DNA of 64,000 nucleotides. Origin: Echinicola arenosa (lineage in GTDB: Bacteria; Bacteroidota; Bacteroidia; Cytophagales; Cyclobacteriaceae). The notes beneath the pieces were generated by a model. The model was not told the DNA's origin and made no database searches. It saw nothing but the letters and a program-made list of their open reading frames with translations. Location of the stretch: positions 1,238,243 through 1,302,242 of the forward strand of contig NZ_JACYTQ010000001.1 in assembly GCF_014841125.1 (NCBI RefSeq), in the 5' to 3' direction. Every line of letters starts with the position of its first letter. Position 1 is the stretch's first letter. The translations under genes were made by a program, and so were the position numbers. Below, piece after piece: positions 57,643 through 64,000 of this stretch.

Positions 57643-57652
57643 ACTTTTGAGC

Positions 57653-58108
57653 ATGATTTTGATTTATACAGATGGTGCAGCCAAAGGCAACCCTGGCAAC
57701 GGAGGTTATGGAACTATCCTGAAATACAAGCAACACGAGAAAGAACTGTCCGAAGGATTTAGACTTACCACCAACAACCGCATGGAGCTATTGGCCGTTA
57801 TCAAAGGCCTTGAAGCTATCAAAGTAGACGGTATTCCCGTAAAAATATATTCGGACAGTAAATATGTAGTGGATGCAGTCACGAAAGGATGGATTTGGAG
57901 CTGGCAGAAAAAAGCATTTAAGGATAAAAAGAATGTGGACTTATGGAAACGCTACATTCCGTTGCATAATAAATACAAACCTCAATTCCAGTGGGTAAAA
58001 GGACATGCAGGACATCCCGAGAATGAACGCTGCGACCAATTAGCTGTCGAGGCTGCTGAGTCAGGGAAACTATTGGTAGATGAAATCTATGAAAAAGGAT
58101 TAGCTTAA
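57653..58108 (+). CDS. rnhA: Ribonuclease HI
   Basis: Removes RNA from RNA-DNA hybrids. 151 aa. Catalytic acids in IYTDGAAKGNPGNGG, NRMELLAV, IYSDSKYVVDAV and the late HPENERCDQLA (four acidic residues). The ATG is used rather than a TTG two codons upstream. A TACTTTTG string (exact TAnnTTTG) stands four bases before the ATG, so a leaderless transcript is possible. Confidence 0.95.
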   Translation: MILIYTDGAAKGNPGNGGYGTILKYKQHEKELSEGFRLTTNNRMELLAVIKGLEAIKVDGIPVKIYSDSKYVVDAVTKGWIWSWQKKAFKDKKNVDLWKRYIPLHNKYKPQFQWVKGHAGHPENERCDQLAVEAAESGKLLVDEIYEKGLA

Positions 58109-58116
58109 AAATCTAT

Positions 58117-58836
58117 ATGCCCAATTCTTACTTCCAATTCAAGCAATTTACAATTCATCAGGAAAACTGTGCCATGAAAGTCAGCACAGATGCTGTGATA
58201 TTGGGAGCTTTGGTAAATGAAGCATTTCCTACACAAATACTTGATATAGGAACTGGAACCGGGGTCATTTCTTTGATGCTTGCCCAAAGATTCCAAGAAG
58301 CAAAAATCTTAGGGTTAGAGATTGATCAACCTACTTTTGAGCAGGCTAATGAGAACAAAAACAACAGCCCCTTCAAAGATCAAATTGAAATTCATCACCT
58401 TTCCTTTCAAGAATTCTCAAAAAAAAACGCTAAAAATTTCCCCCTAATTGTCAGCAACCCTCCTTATTTCCCAAATCATAATAAATCCAAAAATGATCAA
58501 CGGAACAAAGCCCTGCACAATGATGAGTTATCATTTGGAGACCTGATCAAAGGCGTTGTTAAATTACTCGATAAAAACCTGGGGGCATTCTGGGTAATTT
58601 TACCACCAAGACAAATGGATGATTTAGAAAGGATAGCTGCTTTCTTCGGATTGTATCCAAAAGACTTTTTTGAATTAAGGGACAGGCCTTCTACAAAAGT
58701 CTTGAGACATGTAAAATCCTTTACCTTTACACAAAGTCAAAAGCCTATACCTTCTCTTATCACCATTAAAAACAATGATTCTTCATACAGTAAGGTGTAT
58801 AAAGATCTTCTGAAAGATTTTCTTTTGATCTTTTAG
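58117..58836 (+). CDS. tRNA1(Val) (adenine(37)-N6)-methyltransferase type
   Basis: 239 aa SAM-dependent methyltransferase. FQFKQFTIHQENCAMKVSTDAVILGAL, the SAM motif ILDIGTGTGVISLML and the amino-methylation motif IVSNPPYF are those of the YfiC/TrmN6 family. It starts eight bases after rnhA. Target tRNA by family only. Confidence 0.85.
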   Translation: MPNSYFQFKQFTIHQENCAMKVSTDAVILGALVNEAFPTQILDIGTGTGVISLMLAQRFQEAKILGLEIDQPTFEQANENKNNSPFKDQIEIHHLSFQEFSKKNAKNFPLIVSNPPYFPNHNKSKNDQRNKALHNDELSFGDLIKGVVKLLDKNLGAFWVILPPRQMDDLERIAAFFGLYPKDFFELRDRPSTKVLRHVKSFTFTQSQKPIPSLITIKNNDSSYSKVYKDLLKDFLLIF

Positions 58837-58837
58837 T

Positions 58838-60175
58838 TTAGAGTAGTTTTTCTTTCTCGACAAAACGAATCCCTTTACTTTCCAACACATCCAGCACGGG
58901 TAAATAAATTTCTTTCAATGTAGGCAGGCAAAGTCCCCTAAACTTGATTTTACCATCCAAAAACAAATCAACTGCGGCAGCCAAAGGAAGTCCCACAGTT
59001 TTTGCCATTGCAGTGTAAACATTATTTTCCCCCTTTACTACTAAACTAGAATGGATACTTTTCTCTTTACCATGGTAATATTTGACCAGAAATTGGTGTT
59101 GCATCACCACCATATCCTTATCCTCTTTTTTCATACGCCATTTATCCTCTAGAATCTGTTGAAGAATAGTCGCTGGACTACCTTCAAAAAGCGGCAAAGC
59201 TTCTTCATCAAAAAGCCCCAGCCATTCCAGTTTACTCATGATTTCATCATCGACCCAAGGTAAAATCCGCTTCAATTTTTCTTCTACACCAAACATCATA
59301 TCATAAGGTAAAAAAGCATTGACAAACATCCTCTTGGTAAAATCTCTTGGCAAACTCATAGAAAAAGAATCATCCGTTAAGCCCAACTGAACCAAAACAT
59401 CCCAGCTTCTGCAAAACCCTGCTCGTCGCAATGTTCCACGAATAATAGTTGGAATATCTTCAAGTCCATATACAGCCCGGTAGCTTAAAGAATCACGATT
59501 GGCATAACCATCAAAATCTCCCACATCATCAAATTGGATCAAGTCTGTTCTTCTGAAAAGCATATGGTAAGGAATAAACTTATAGCGTCCATTTCGAATA
59601 AACCTGGAAACTCCATGTCCTGCCAAAACCACATTCCTAGGGTTCCAAGTAAACTTATAGCGCCAAGGATTATCTCTTTCGCTTTCCGGTGACAGTAGCC
59701 CACCACAGTATGATTTGAACAATTCAATCTTCCCTCCAGTCTCTTTTTCTCGATCGATTATCTGCATGGCAGACATATGATCAATTCCGGGATCTAATCC
59801 ACATTCATTAAGAAACAACAAATCTTTCTCTTTTATCGCAGAACTCATTTCTTTCATCTGGGAAGACTCATAAGAAGCAGAAAAAAAGTGTTTCCCCAAT
59901 TCCAAACAATCCTCAGCTACTAAAGGATGTAAAAAAGCTGGAAGCATGGAAATGACTACATCAGACTTTGAAATCAAGGTTCTTCTGAGCGTGACATCCT
60001 GTACATCTAATCTTACCGCCTCACCGTTTGGGTGTCCCTCTAATTTATTGAATGCTTCTGCCAGGTCATTGTCTGCTAAAATTATAAAACGTCTTTTTGA
60101 ATAGGCTTCTTCCAGCAGGTAATCCAACAACACTTTTGAGGATTTACCAGCCCCTATTATTAAAATGGTCTTCAT
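58838..60175 (-). CDS. Saccharopine dehydrogenase family protein
   Basis: 445 aa. Rossmann start TILIIGAGKSSKVLLDYLLEE, then the saccharopine dehydrogenase core (VVISMLPAFLHPLVAEDCLELGKHFFSASYESS, FLNECGLDPGIDHMSAMQII) and the C-terminal domain with WDVLVQLGLTDD. It would make or split saccharopine in lysine breakdown. An ATG is used four codons inside a longer frame. Two-base gap to the convergent methyltransferase. Confidence 0.88.
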   Translation of the reverse strand: MKTILIIGAGKSSKVLLDYLLEEAYSKRRFIILADNDLAEAFNKLEGHPNGEAVRLDVQDVTLRRTLISKSDVVISMLPAFLHPLVAEDCLELGKHFFSASYESSQMKEMSSAIKEKDLLFLNECGLDPGIDHMSAMQIIDREKETGGKIELFKSYCGGLLSPESERDNPWRYKFTWNPRNVVLAGHGVSRFIRNGRYKFIPYHMLFRRTDLIQFDDVGDFDGYANRDSLSYRAVYGLEDIPTIIRGTLRRAGFCRSWDVLVQLGLTDDSFSMSLPRDFTKRMFVNAFLPYDMMFGVEEKLKRILPWVDDEIMSKLEWLGLFDEEALPLFEGSPATILQQILEDKWRMKKEDKDMVVMQHQFLVKYYHGKEKSIHSSLVVKGENNVYTAMAKTVGLPLAAAVDLFLDGKIKFRGLCLPTLKEIYLPVLDVLESKGIRFVEKEKLL

Positions 60176-60304
60176 TCTAATTAGCATTTATGGGTTTATG
60201 AAAGATGGTGATTAATTTTTTGATGAAAAAATTAATATTTAGAAATCAGTTTTCAATCCACTATATTATAAAATATTCGTTGATCAATCCGTCAAAACTA
60301 TACT

Positions 60305-60787
60305 ATGGGTAAAAAAATCACTCAAAATATAAGCTTAACCCTTCTGGACATTCATGAACTTGATGAAAAGGAAATTGAGCTGGTCAATAAAGCAAAAAAT
60401 GCCATGAATAGCGCTTACGCTCCCTACTCTAATTTCATGGTCGGTGCCGCTATACTTCTCGAGAATGATGAGATCCTTACGGCGAATAACCAAGAGAACG
60501 CTTCCTTTCCTGTCGGGATATGTGCTGAACGGCTATTGCTAGGATATGCCCATGCAAACTTCCCTAAGCTGAAACCATTAAAGATTGCCATCATTGCCAA
60601 AAAAAAGGGAAGTGATAAATACGCTACCGTTTCTCCTTGTGGCCTTTGTAGACAAACCATCAATGAGTATGAGGTAAAGTTTGAGACAGATATTCAAATA
60701 TTAATGTACACGCCCAATGATCAAATTTTAAAAGCGGCTAACATTAGCAAGCTACTACCTTTCAAGTTTAATGATCTAAATAGCTAA
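60305..60787 (+). CDS. cdd: Cytidine deaminase
   Basis: 160 aa. Deaminates cytidine/deoxycytidine in salvage. YSNFMVGAAILLEND, then the zinc and catalytic site in GICAERLLLGYAH and VSPCGLCRQTINE. With the nucleoside phosphorylase earlier in the window it supports pyrimidine nucleoside recycling. Confidence 0.96.
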   Translation: MGKKITQNISLTLLDIHELDEKEIELVNKAKNAMNSAYAPYSNFMVGAAILLENDEILTANNQENASFPVGICAERLLLGYAHANFPKLKPLKIAIIAKKKGSDKYATVSPCGLCRQTINEYEVKFETDIQILMYTPNDQILKAANISKLLPFKFNDLNS

Positions 60788-60789
60788 AA

Positions 60790-61455
60790 ATGTATCACCA
60801 AGTCAAGTATGAAACGACTGGTTCGTATGTAACTTCTCAGCCAATAACAGCTTTGGAAAAAGAACTTTGGATTGTGCTTCATGGTTATGGTCAGTTAGCC
60901 AGTTTTTTCCTTAAAAAATTTTCATCCCATTTTAATTCGGATAGATTGTTTATTGCTCCTGAAGCTACAAACTATTCCTATTTAAAAAATTTTTCCGGAA
61001 GGGTAGGTGCAAACTGGATGACTAAACACCAACGAGAGCTAGCAATAGCTAACAACCATCATTTCCTTAATGCAATACTAAACCAGTCCCTAAGCTACTT
61101 TTCTACACAGCCTTCTATTAACATATTAGGTTTCTCTCAAGGCAGTGCAACAGCCACTAGATGGGCTGCCCAATTGGAAGTTCAAGTTAATACACTTGTG
61201 CTATGGGGAGGAGGTTTTGCGCATGATATCGATCTAAACCACCTTGATCAAAGCCTTAAAAATACAAGGACTTTTATGGTTATGGGAAATCAAGACCCAT
61301 TTCTCACAGAGGAAAAAATGAAAGAACAGGAGGAAATCCTACAGAAAATTCCAATTCAAAAAGAAAAAATCTCCTATCAAGGAGGACATGATATTTACCC
61401 TGAAACCTTAAAGGAGATCTTCGAAAAGGTCAATAATAGTTACTTCAATGGATAG
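60790..61455 (+). CDS. Alpha/beta hydrolase (carboxylesterase/phospholipase-like)
   Basis: 221 aa, cytoplasmic. WIVLHGYGQLASFF supplies the oxyanion region, the nucleophile Ser is in LGFSQGSATATRW, the acid Asp in VMGNQDPFL, and the His in YQGGHDIYPE. This resembles the short esterase/lysophospholipase group. Substrate unknown. Two bases after cdd; its end overlaps the convergent ThuA gene by 16 bases. Confidence 0.82.
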   Translation: MYHQVKYETTGSYVTSQPITALEKELWIVLHGYGQLASFFLKKFSSHFNSDRLFIAPEATNYSYLKNFSGRVGANWMTKHQRELAIANNHHFLNAILNQSLSYFSTQPSINILGFSQGSATATRWAAQLEVQVNTLVLWGGGFAHDIDLNHLDQSLKNTRTFMVMGNQDPFLTEEKMKEQEEILQKIPIQKEKISYQGGHDIYPETLKEIFEKVNNSYFNG

Positions 61456-62213
61456 CCTTTGGCTGCCCACCAAATTCCTCCATAGAGGTGATTCAAAAAA
61501 TCAGGATCTTTATAAGCTGATTCCACATGACCTAAGCCTGTATAGAAAACCCTTCCTCCATCATATTCATGACACCATGCAATCGGATGTACAGCTCCCA
61601 TGCCCATTTTTTTTCCATTTCTTGCACCCGTATCATATGTATTTTCATCCAATTGCAATAGGATATGAACATCTTCATTAAAGTTCTGGTACTCATACAA
61701 CTCATCAGTCCAAAGCCACTTTTTAGCTAAATGATAAGTAGAAGGGTGGTCTTGATCAACCACATCTATTTTCACGGTTTGCTGAGCAGGATGGTGCTTA
61801 AATTGCCCTCCTATCATTTTTGTATACCATTCCCATTCATACTCTGTATCTGTGGCACTGTGAATTCCCACAACACCTTTTCCACTTTGTACAAACTTCT
61901 TAAAAGCTTCTTTTTGTTCATCATTTAGGATATTCCCGGTTGTACTGGCCAATATAATTAGGTCATACTTTTTGAGGCTCTCATCTGTGAAAACTGTAGC
62001 ATCTTCTGTTGTATAAACACTAAAAACCCGGTCATTTGCCAGGTTTTTGATCGCTTTAACTGCATTTGGAATGGACTGATGTCTAAAACCTTGGGTTTTA
62101 CTAAAAACTAATGCTCTAAACTGACCTTGAGCTTGAATACCAATAGAAGCAGTCATGATAAAACAGATCAATGCCAAACATTTTAAAAAAGACATTCGGT
62201 TAAATAGGTTCAT
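61440..62213 (-). CDS. ThuA-like exported protein
   Basis: 257 aa. A signal peptide ends at residue 29 (IQA-QG). The ThuA fold (class I glutamine amidotransferase-like) is shown by LVFSKTQGFRHQSIPNAVKAI, DLIILASTTGNILN, GKGVVGIHSATDTEYEWEWYTKMIGGQF and VFYTGLGHVESAYKDPDFLNH. The family is linked to trehalose and keto-sugar use and to plain sugar catabolic clusters in Bacteroidota. It is alone here, 48 kb from the keto-sugar locus, but could complement it. Confidence 0.9.
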   Translation of the reverse strand: MNLFNRMSFLKCLALICFIMTASIGIQAQGQFRALVFSKTQGFRHQSIPNAVKAIKNLANDRVFSVYTTEDATVFTDESLKKYDLIILASTTGNILNDEQKEAFKKFVQSGKGVVGIHSATDTEYEWEWYTKMIGGQFKHHPAQQTVKIDVVDQDHPSTYHLAKKWLWTDELYEYQNFNEDVHILLQLDENTYDTGARNGKKMGMGAVHPIAWCHEYDGGRVFYTGLGHVESAYKDPDFLNHLYGGIWWAAKGYPLK

Positions 62214-62252
62214 GGTTATTATTAAAGTTTATTGAATATATAATTGATTTCT

Positions 62253-63023
62253 TTACTTTACTATTTCATAGAGTTCTTTTGCCTTTTGTAGACTAAAAGC
62301 ATTAAAATGCCACCACTCAGAACCTATCCCAGCAAATCCCGCAGAAGTCATAGCTTTCCTTAAAATTTCTCTGTTGGCGACATGCTCTCTGGTTATTTTC
62401 CCCTCTTTGAGCATTTGCTTTTCCCTGTCAGGATATGCTGGATATCCAAAATAATCGTAATGAGTACCTAAGTCTAATGGTATTCCTGTACTTTTTTCTG
62501 CCAATGTTAGATCTACAGCCACTCCATAATTATGTAAACTTCCCTTTTTGGGATCAGCGACATATAACGGCTTTATGCTATCAGGTTTATCTAGACTGTC
62601 CCAAAGAATTTGCTGCACGGAATTGGGACGTACTCCATCATAAATTAAAAAAGTAAGCTCCGGATGCTGTTGATTGAGCTTCTTTAAAGCTTTTTTAAGT
62701 TTCGCGACTACATCAGGTTGCAAATAGCAATTCCTTAAATCACCATAAACATCCTTTCCGAAAAAATTGTCCTTTGTACTGTACTTTAACTCTATGTAAA
62801 CCTCAGGTATGGCAACCTTTACATTGGTGAGTCCTGCTTGGATAAGTCCTCTTTCTAGTTCGCTTATAGTGTCTTTCTCAGGATTACCCATCGATATTTC
62901 CATTAAAGAAACATCATTATTAACCTCCAAATCTCCATTTGAAGTTAAACCCCTTTCTTTTGAGCGATTTTGATTGCATCCCAAACATACAAGGCCAACA
63001 ATGCACCAATAAAAAAACCTCAT
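62253..63023 (-). CDS. D-alanyl-D-alanine dipeptidase (VanX/DdpX type), M15 family
   Basis: 256 aa. Lipobox CLG-Cys16 marks an envelope lipoprotein. Zinc site: SLHNYGVAVDLTLAE gives His and Asp, EWWHFNAF gives Glu and His, and IYDGVRPNSVQ the Arg. Such enzymes recycle D-Ala-D-Ala released from peptidoglycan; resistance to glycopeptides is unlikely because no VanA/H partners are present. Its start overlaps the SDR stop (TAATG). Confidence 0.92.
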   Translation of the reverse strand: MRFFYWCIVGLVCLGCNQNRSKERGLTSNGDLEVNNDVSLMEISMGNPEKDTISELERGLIQAGLTNVKVAIPEVYIELKYSTKDNFFGKDVYGDLRNCYLQPDVVAKLKKALKKLNQQHPELTFLIYDGVRPNSVQQILWDSLDKPDSIKPLYVADPKKGSLHNYGVAVDLTLAEKSTGIPLDLGTHYDYFGYPAYPDREKQMLKEGKITREHVANREILRKAMTSAGFAGIGSEWWHFNAFSLQKAKELYEIVK

Positions 63024-63784
63024 TATTCTATATTTTTATAAACGGTATTACTGTTAGCTTGCGAACCTGCTAAAACAGTAATGTCGGTCATGGCTACATG
63101 CGAAGGCCTAGTAATTGAGAAATTAACAATATCAGCAATATCCTCTGGCTTTAAAGGTTCAAATCCCTCATAAACAGATTTAGCCCTATCTTCATCTCCT
63201 TTAAAACGAACAAGAGAAAACTCCGTTTCAACTAAACCAGGATGTATCCCTGTTACTTTAATACCGTACTTAGTTAAATCCAACCTCATACCTTTCGTTA
63301 GCGCATCTACAGCGTGCTTGGAGGCACAATAAACGTTTCCATTTGGGTACACCTCCTTGGCTGCGATAGAGCCAATATTTACAATATGTCCCTGCTTTCG
63401 CTCGATCATTATCGGCATTATCTTCTTGGATACATAGAGTAGGCCCTTCACATTTATATCCATCATAGCATCCCAATCATCGGTATTCCCTGACTGAATA
63501 GGATCCAAGCCGTGGGCATTGCCAGCATTATTGACTAAAACATCTATTTTTTTCCAGTCAGATGATAACTTATCAATAGCAGTATCTACATCATTTTTAT
63601 TTCTGACGTCAAACACCAAATAAGTATATCTCGCTGAAGGATCAATCTCCTGTTTCAATTTTATCAATCTCTCCTCTCTTCTACCTGTAGCAATGATATC
63701 AAAACCAGATTTGGCTAATGATAAGACACAGGCTTTTCCAATCCCTGAGGTAGCACCAGTTATAAATGCGATTTTTCGATTCAT
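63023..63784 (-). CDS. Short-chain dehydrogenase/reductase (YdfG-like)
   Basis: 253 aa. NADP site TGATSGIGKA with Arg in ATGRREERL, NNAGNAHG, and the catalytic Ser/Tyr/Lys in NIGSIAAKEVYPNGNVYCASK. Closest in look to YdfG-type serine/3-hydroxy acid dehydrogenases, substrate not readable. One-base overlap with the following dipeptidase gene. Confidence 0.88.
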   Translation of the reverse strand: MNRKIAFITGATSGIGKACVLSLAKSGFDIIATGRREERLIKLKQEIDPSARYTYLVFDVRNKNDVDTAIDKLSSDWKKIDVLVNNAGNAHGLDPIQSGNTDDWDAMMDINVKGLLYVSKKIMPIMIERKQGHIVNIGSIAAKEVYPNGNVYCASKHAVDALTKGMRLDLTKYGIKVTGIHPGLVETEFSLVRFKGDEDRAKSVYEGFEPLKPEDIADIVNFSITRPSHVAMTDITVLAGSQANSNTVYKNIE

Positions 63785-63877
63785 GCATTTAATTTAAAGG
63801 AAATAGACAACAGATAAAAAAGAAAATGCAAGAACGGTCAAGAATATACTTAAAAAGGTAAAATAAAAATAAGTCAC

Positions 63878-63911
63878 AAAAAAAGCCCCGTGTCCTTGTA
63901 GGACAGGGGGC
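63878..63911 (-). terminator. Terminator of the rRNA operon
   Basis: Stem GCCCCGTGTCC / GGACAGGGGGC (11 bp, one mismatch, 5-base loop), then seven T on the minus strand, directly after the 5S rRNA. Confidence 0.9.
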
Positions 63912-63918
63912 ATATAGG

Positions 63919-64000
63919 TGAGGGCGGCGACCTACTCTCCCGGGTGTAACCCCAGTACCATCGGCGCGACAGGGCTTAACTTCTCTGTTCGGGATGGGAA
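63919..64000 (-). rRNA. 5S rRNA, 3' part (continues beyond the window)
   Basis: Minus strand reads the conserved 5S interior CCGAACAGAGAAGTTAAGCC, then CGCCGATGGTACTGGGG and GGGAGAGTAGGTCGCCGCCCT. It therefore ends a leftward rRNA operon whose 16S/23S genes would lie to the right. The 3' end is placed to within a few bases. Confidence 0.93.

Noticed and set aside
62253..63023. VanX-type dipeptidase as vancomycin resistance
   Set aside because: No VanH, VanA or VanS/VanR genes nearby. Lipoprotein form fits peptidoglycan recycling.

Overview
The window looks like chromosome of an AT-rich Bacteroidota bacterium, most likely of the Cytophagales / Cyclobacteriaceae type (Echinicola, Algoriphagus or Cyclobacterium relatives; inferred from gene content, not from a search). 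Supporting features are a SusC/SusD polysaccharide locus, PorT of the type IX secretion system, DUF2851 and DUF5606 proteins, a monomeric NADP-isocitrate dehydrogenase, and promoters of the Bacteroidetes form (TTTG, about 19 bases, TAnnTTTG). Apart from the tRNA cluster and a partial 5S rRNA at the right edge, almost everything is protein coding. I see no insertion sequence, prophage or CRISPR array.

Layout. 0-2.2 kb: a PL9-type pectate lyase and a leftward tRNA cluster (Lys, Pro, Arg, Lys) in which the Lys gene is duplicated. 2.3-3.7 kb: a TPR/SH3 membrane protein and a Lon N-terminal-domain protein. 3.9-13.2 kb: a divergent locus that looks like an oxidative (3-keto-sugar) route for glycosides, described below. 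13.2-23.1 kb: isocitrate dehydrogenase, panB, a phosphoribosyltransferase, an 800-base non-coding stretch with an unusual repeat element, rsgA, waaA, a lipoprotein, and a Fur-family regulator with 2-Cys peroxiredoxin under a clear promoter and palindromic operator. 23.5-42.9 kb: mostly housekeeping genes (LMW phosphatase with fructosamine-kinase family protein, aspartokinase, fbp, engB, ubiE-porT, ABC-F, trhO, nucleoside phosphorylase, DUF2851, pyrF, lolA, ftsK, pyrD). 43.3-54.4 kb: sugar acquisition (GH95 fucosidase, dihaem cytochrome c, then SusC, SusD, fasciclin and DUF5007 lipoproteins behind a 1-kb leader). 54.4-63.8 kb: xerD, aroQ, a class V aminotransferase, marC, rnhA, a tRNA1(Val)-type methyltransferase, saccharopine dehydrogenase family, cdd, a hydrolase, ThuA, a VanX-type dipeptidase and an SDR. 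The window ends in the 3' part of a leftward 5S rRNA with its terminator.

How the main locus may work. The left arm (MFS sugar/nucleoside-type permease, Tat-tagged TIM-barrel isomerase, GMC flavoprotein, Tat-tagged gluconate-dehydrogenase subunit 3, then a separate TIM-barrel protein) and the right arm (Gfo/Idh/MocA dehydrogenase, cytoplasmic TIM-barrel protein, lipoprotein cytochrome c, lipoprotein DUF1080) together contain every class of protein associated with oxidising a glycoside at C3 and cleaving the keto-glycoside by elimination rather than by a classical glycosidase. GMC plus subunit 3 plus cytochrome c would form a periplasmic dehydrogenase, DUF1080 a periplasmic keto-glycoside cleaving enzyme, and the permease with Gfo/Idh/MocA and TIM-barrel proteins the uptake and cytoplasmic half. 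This assignment is inference from families and context; substrates cannot be read from the sequence.
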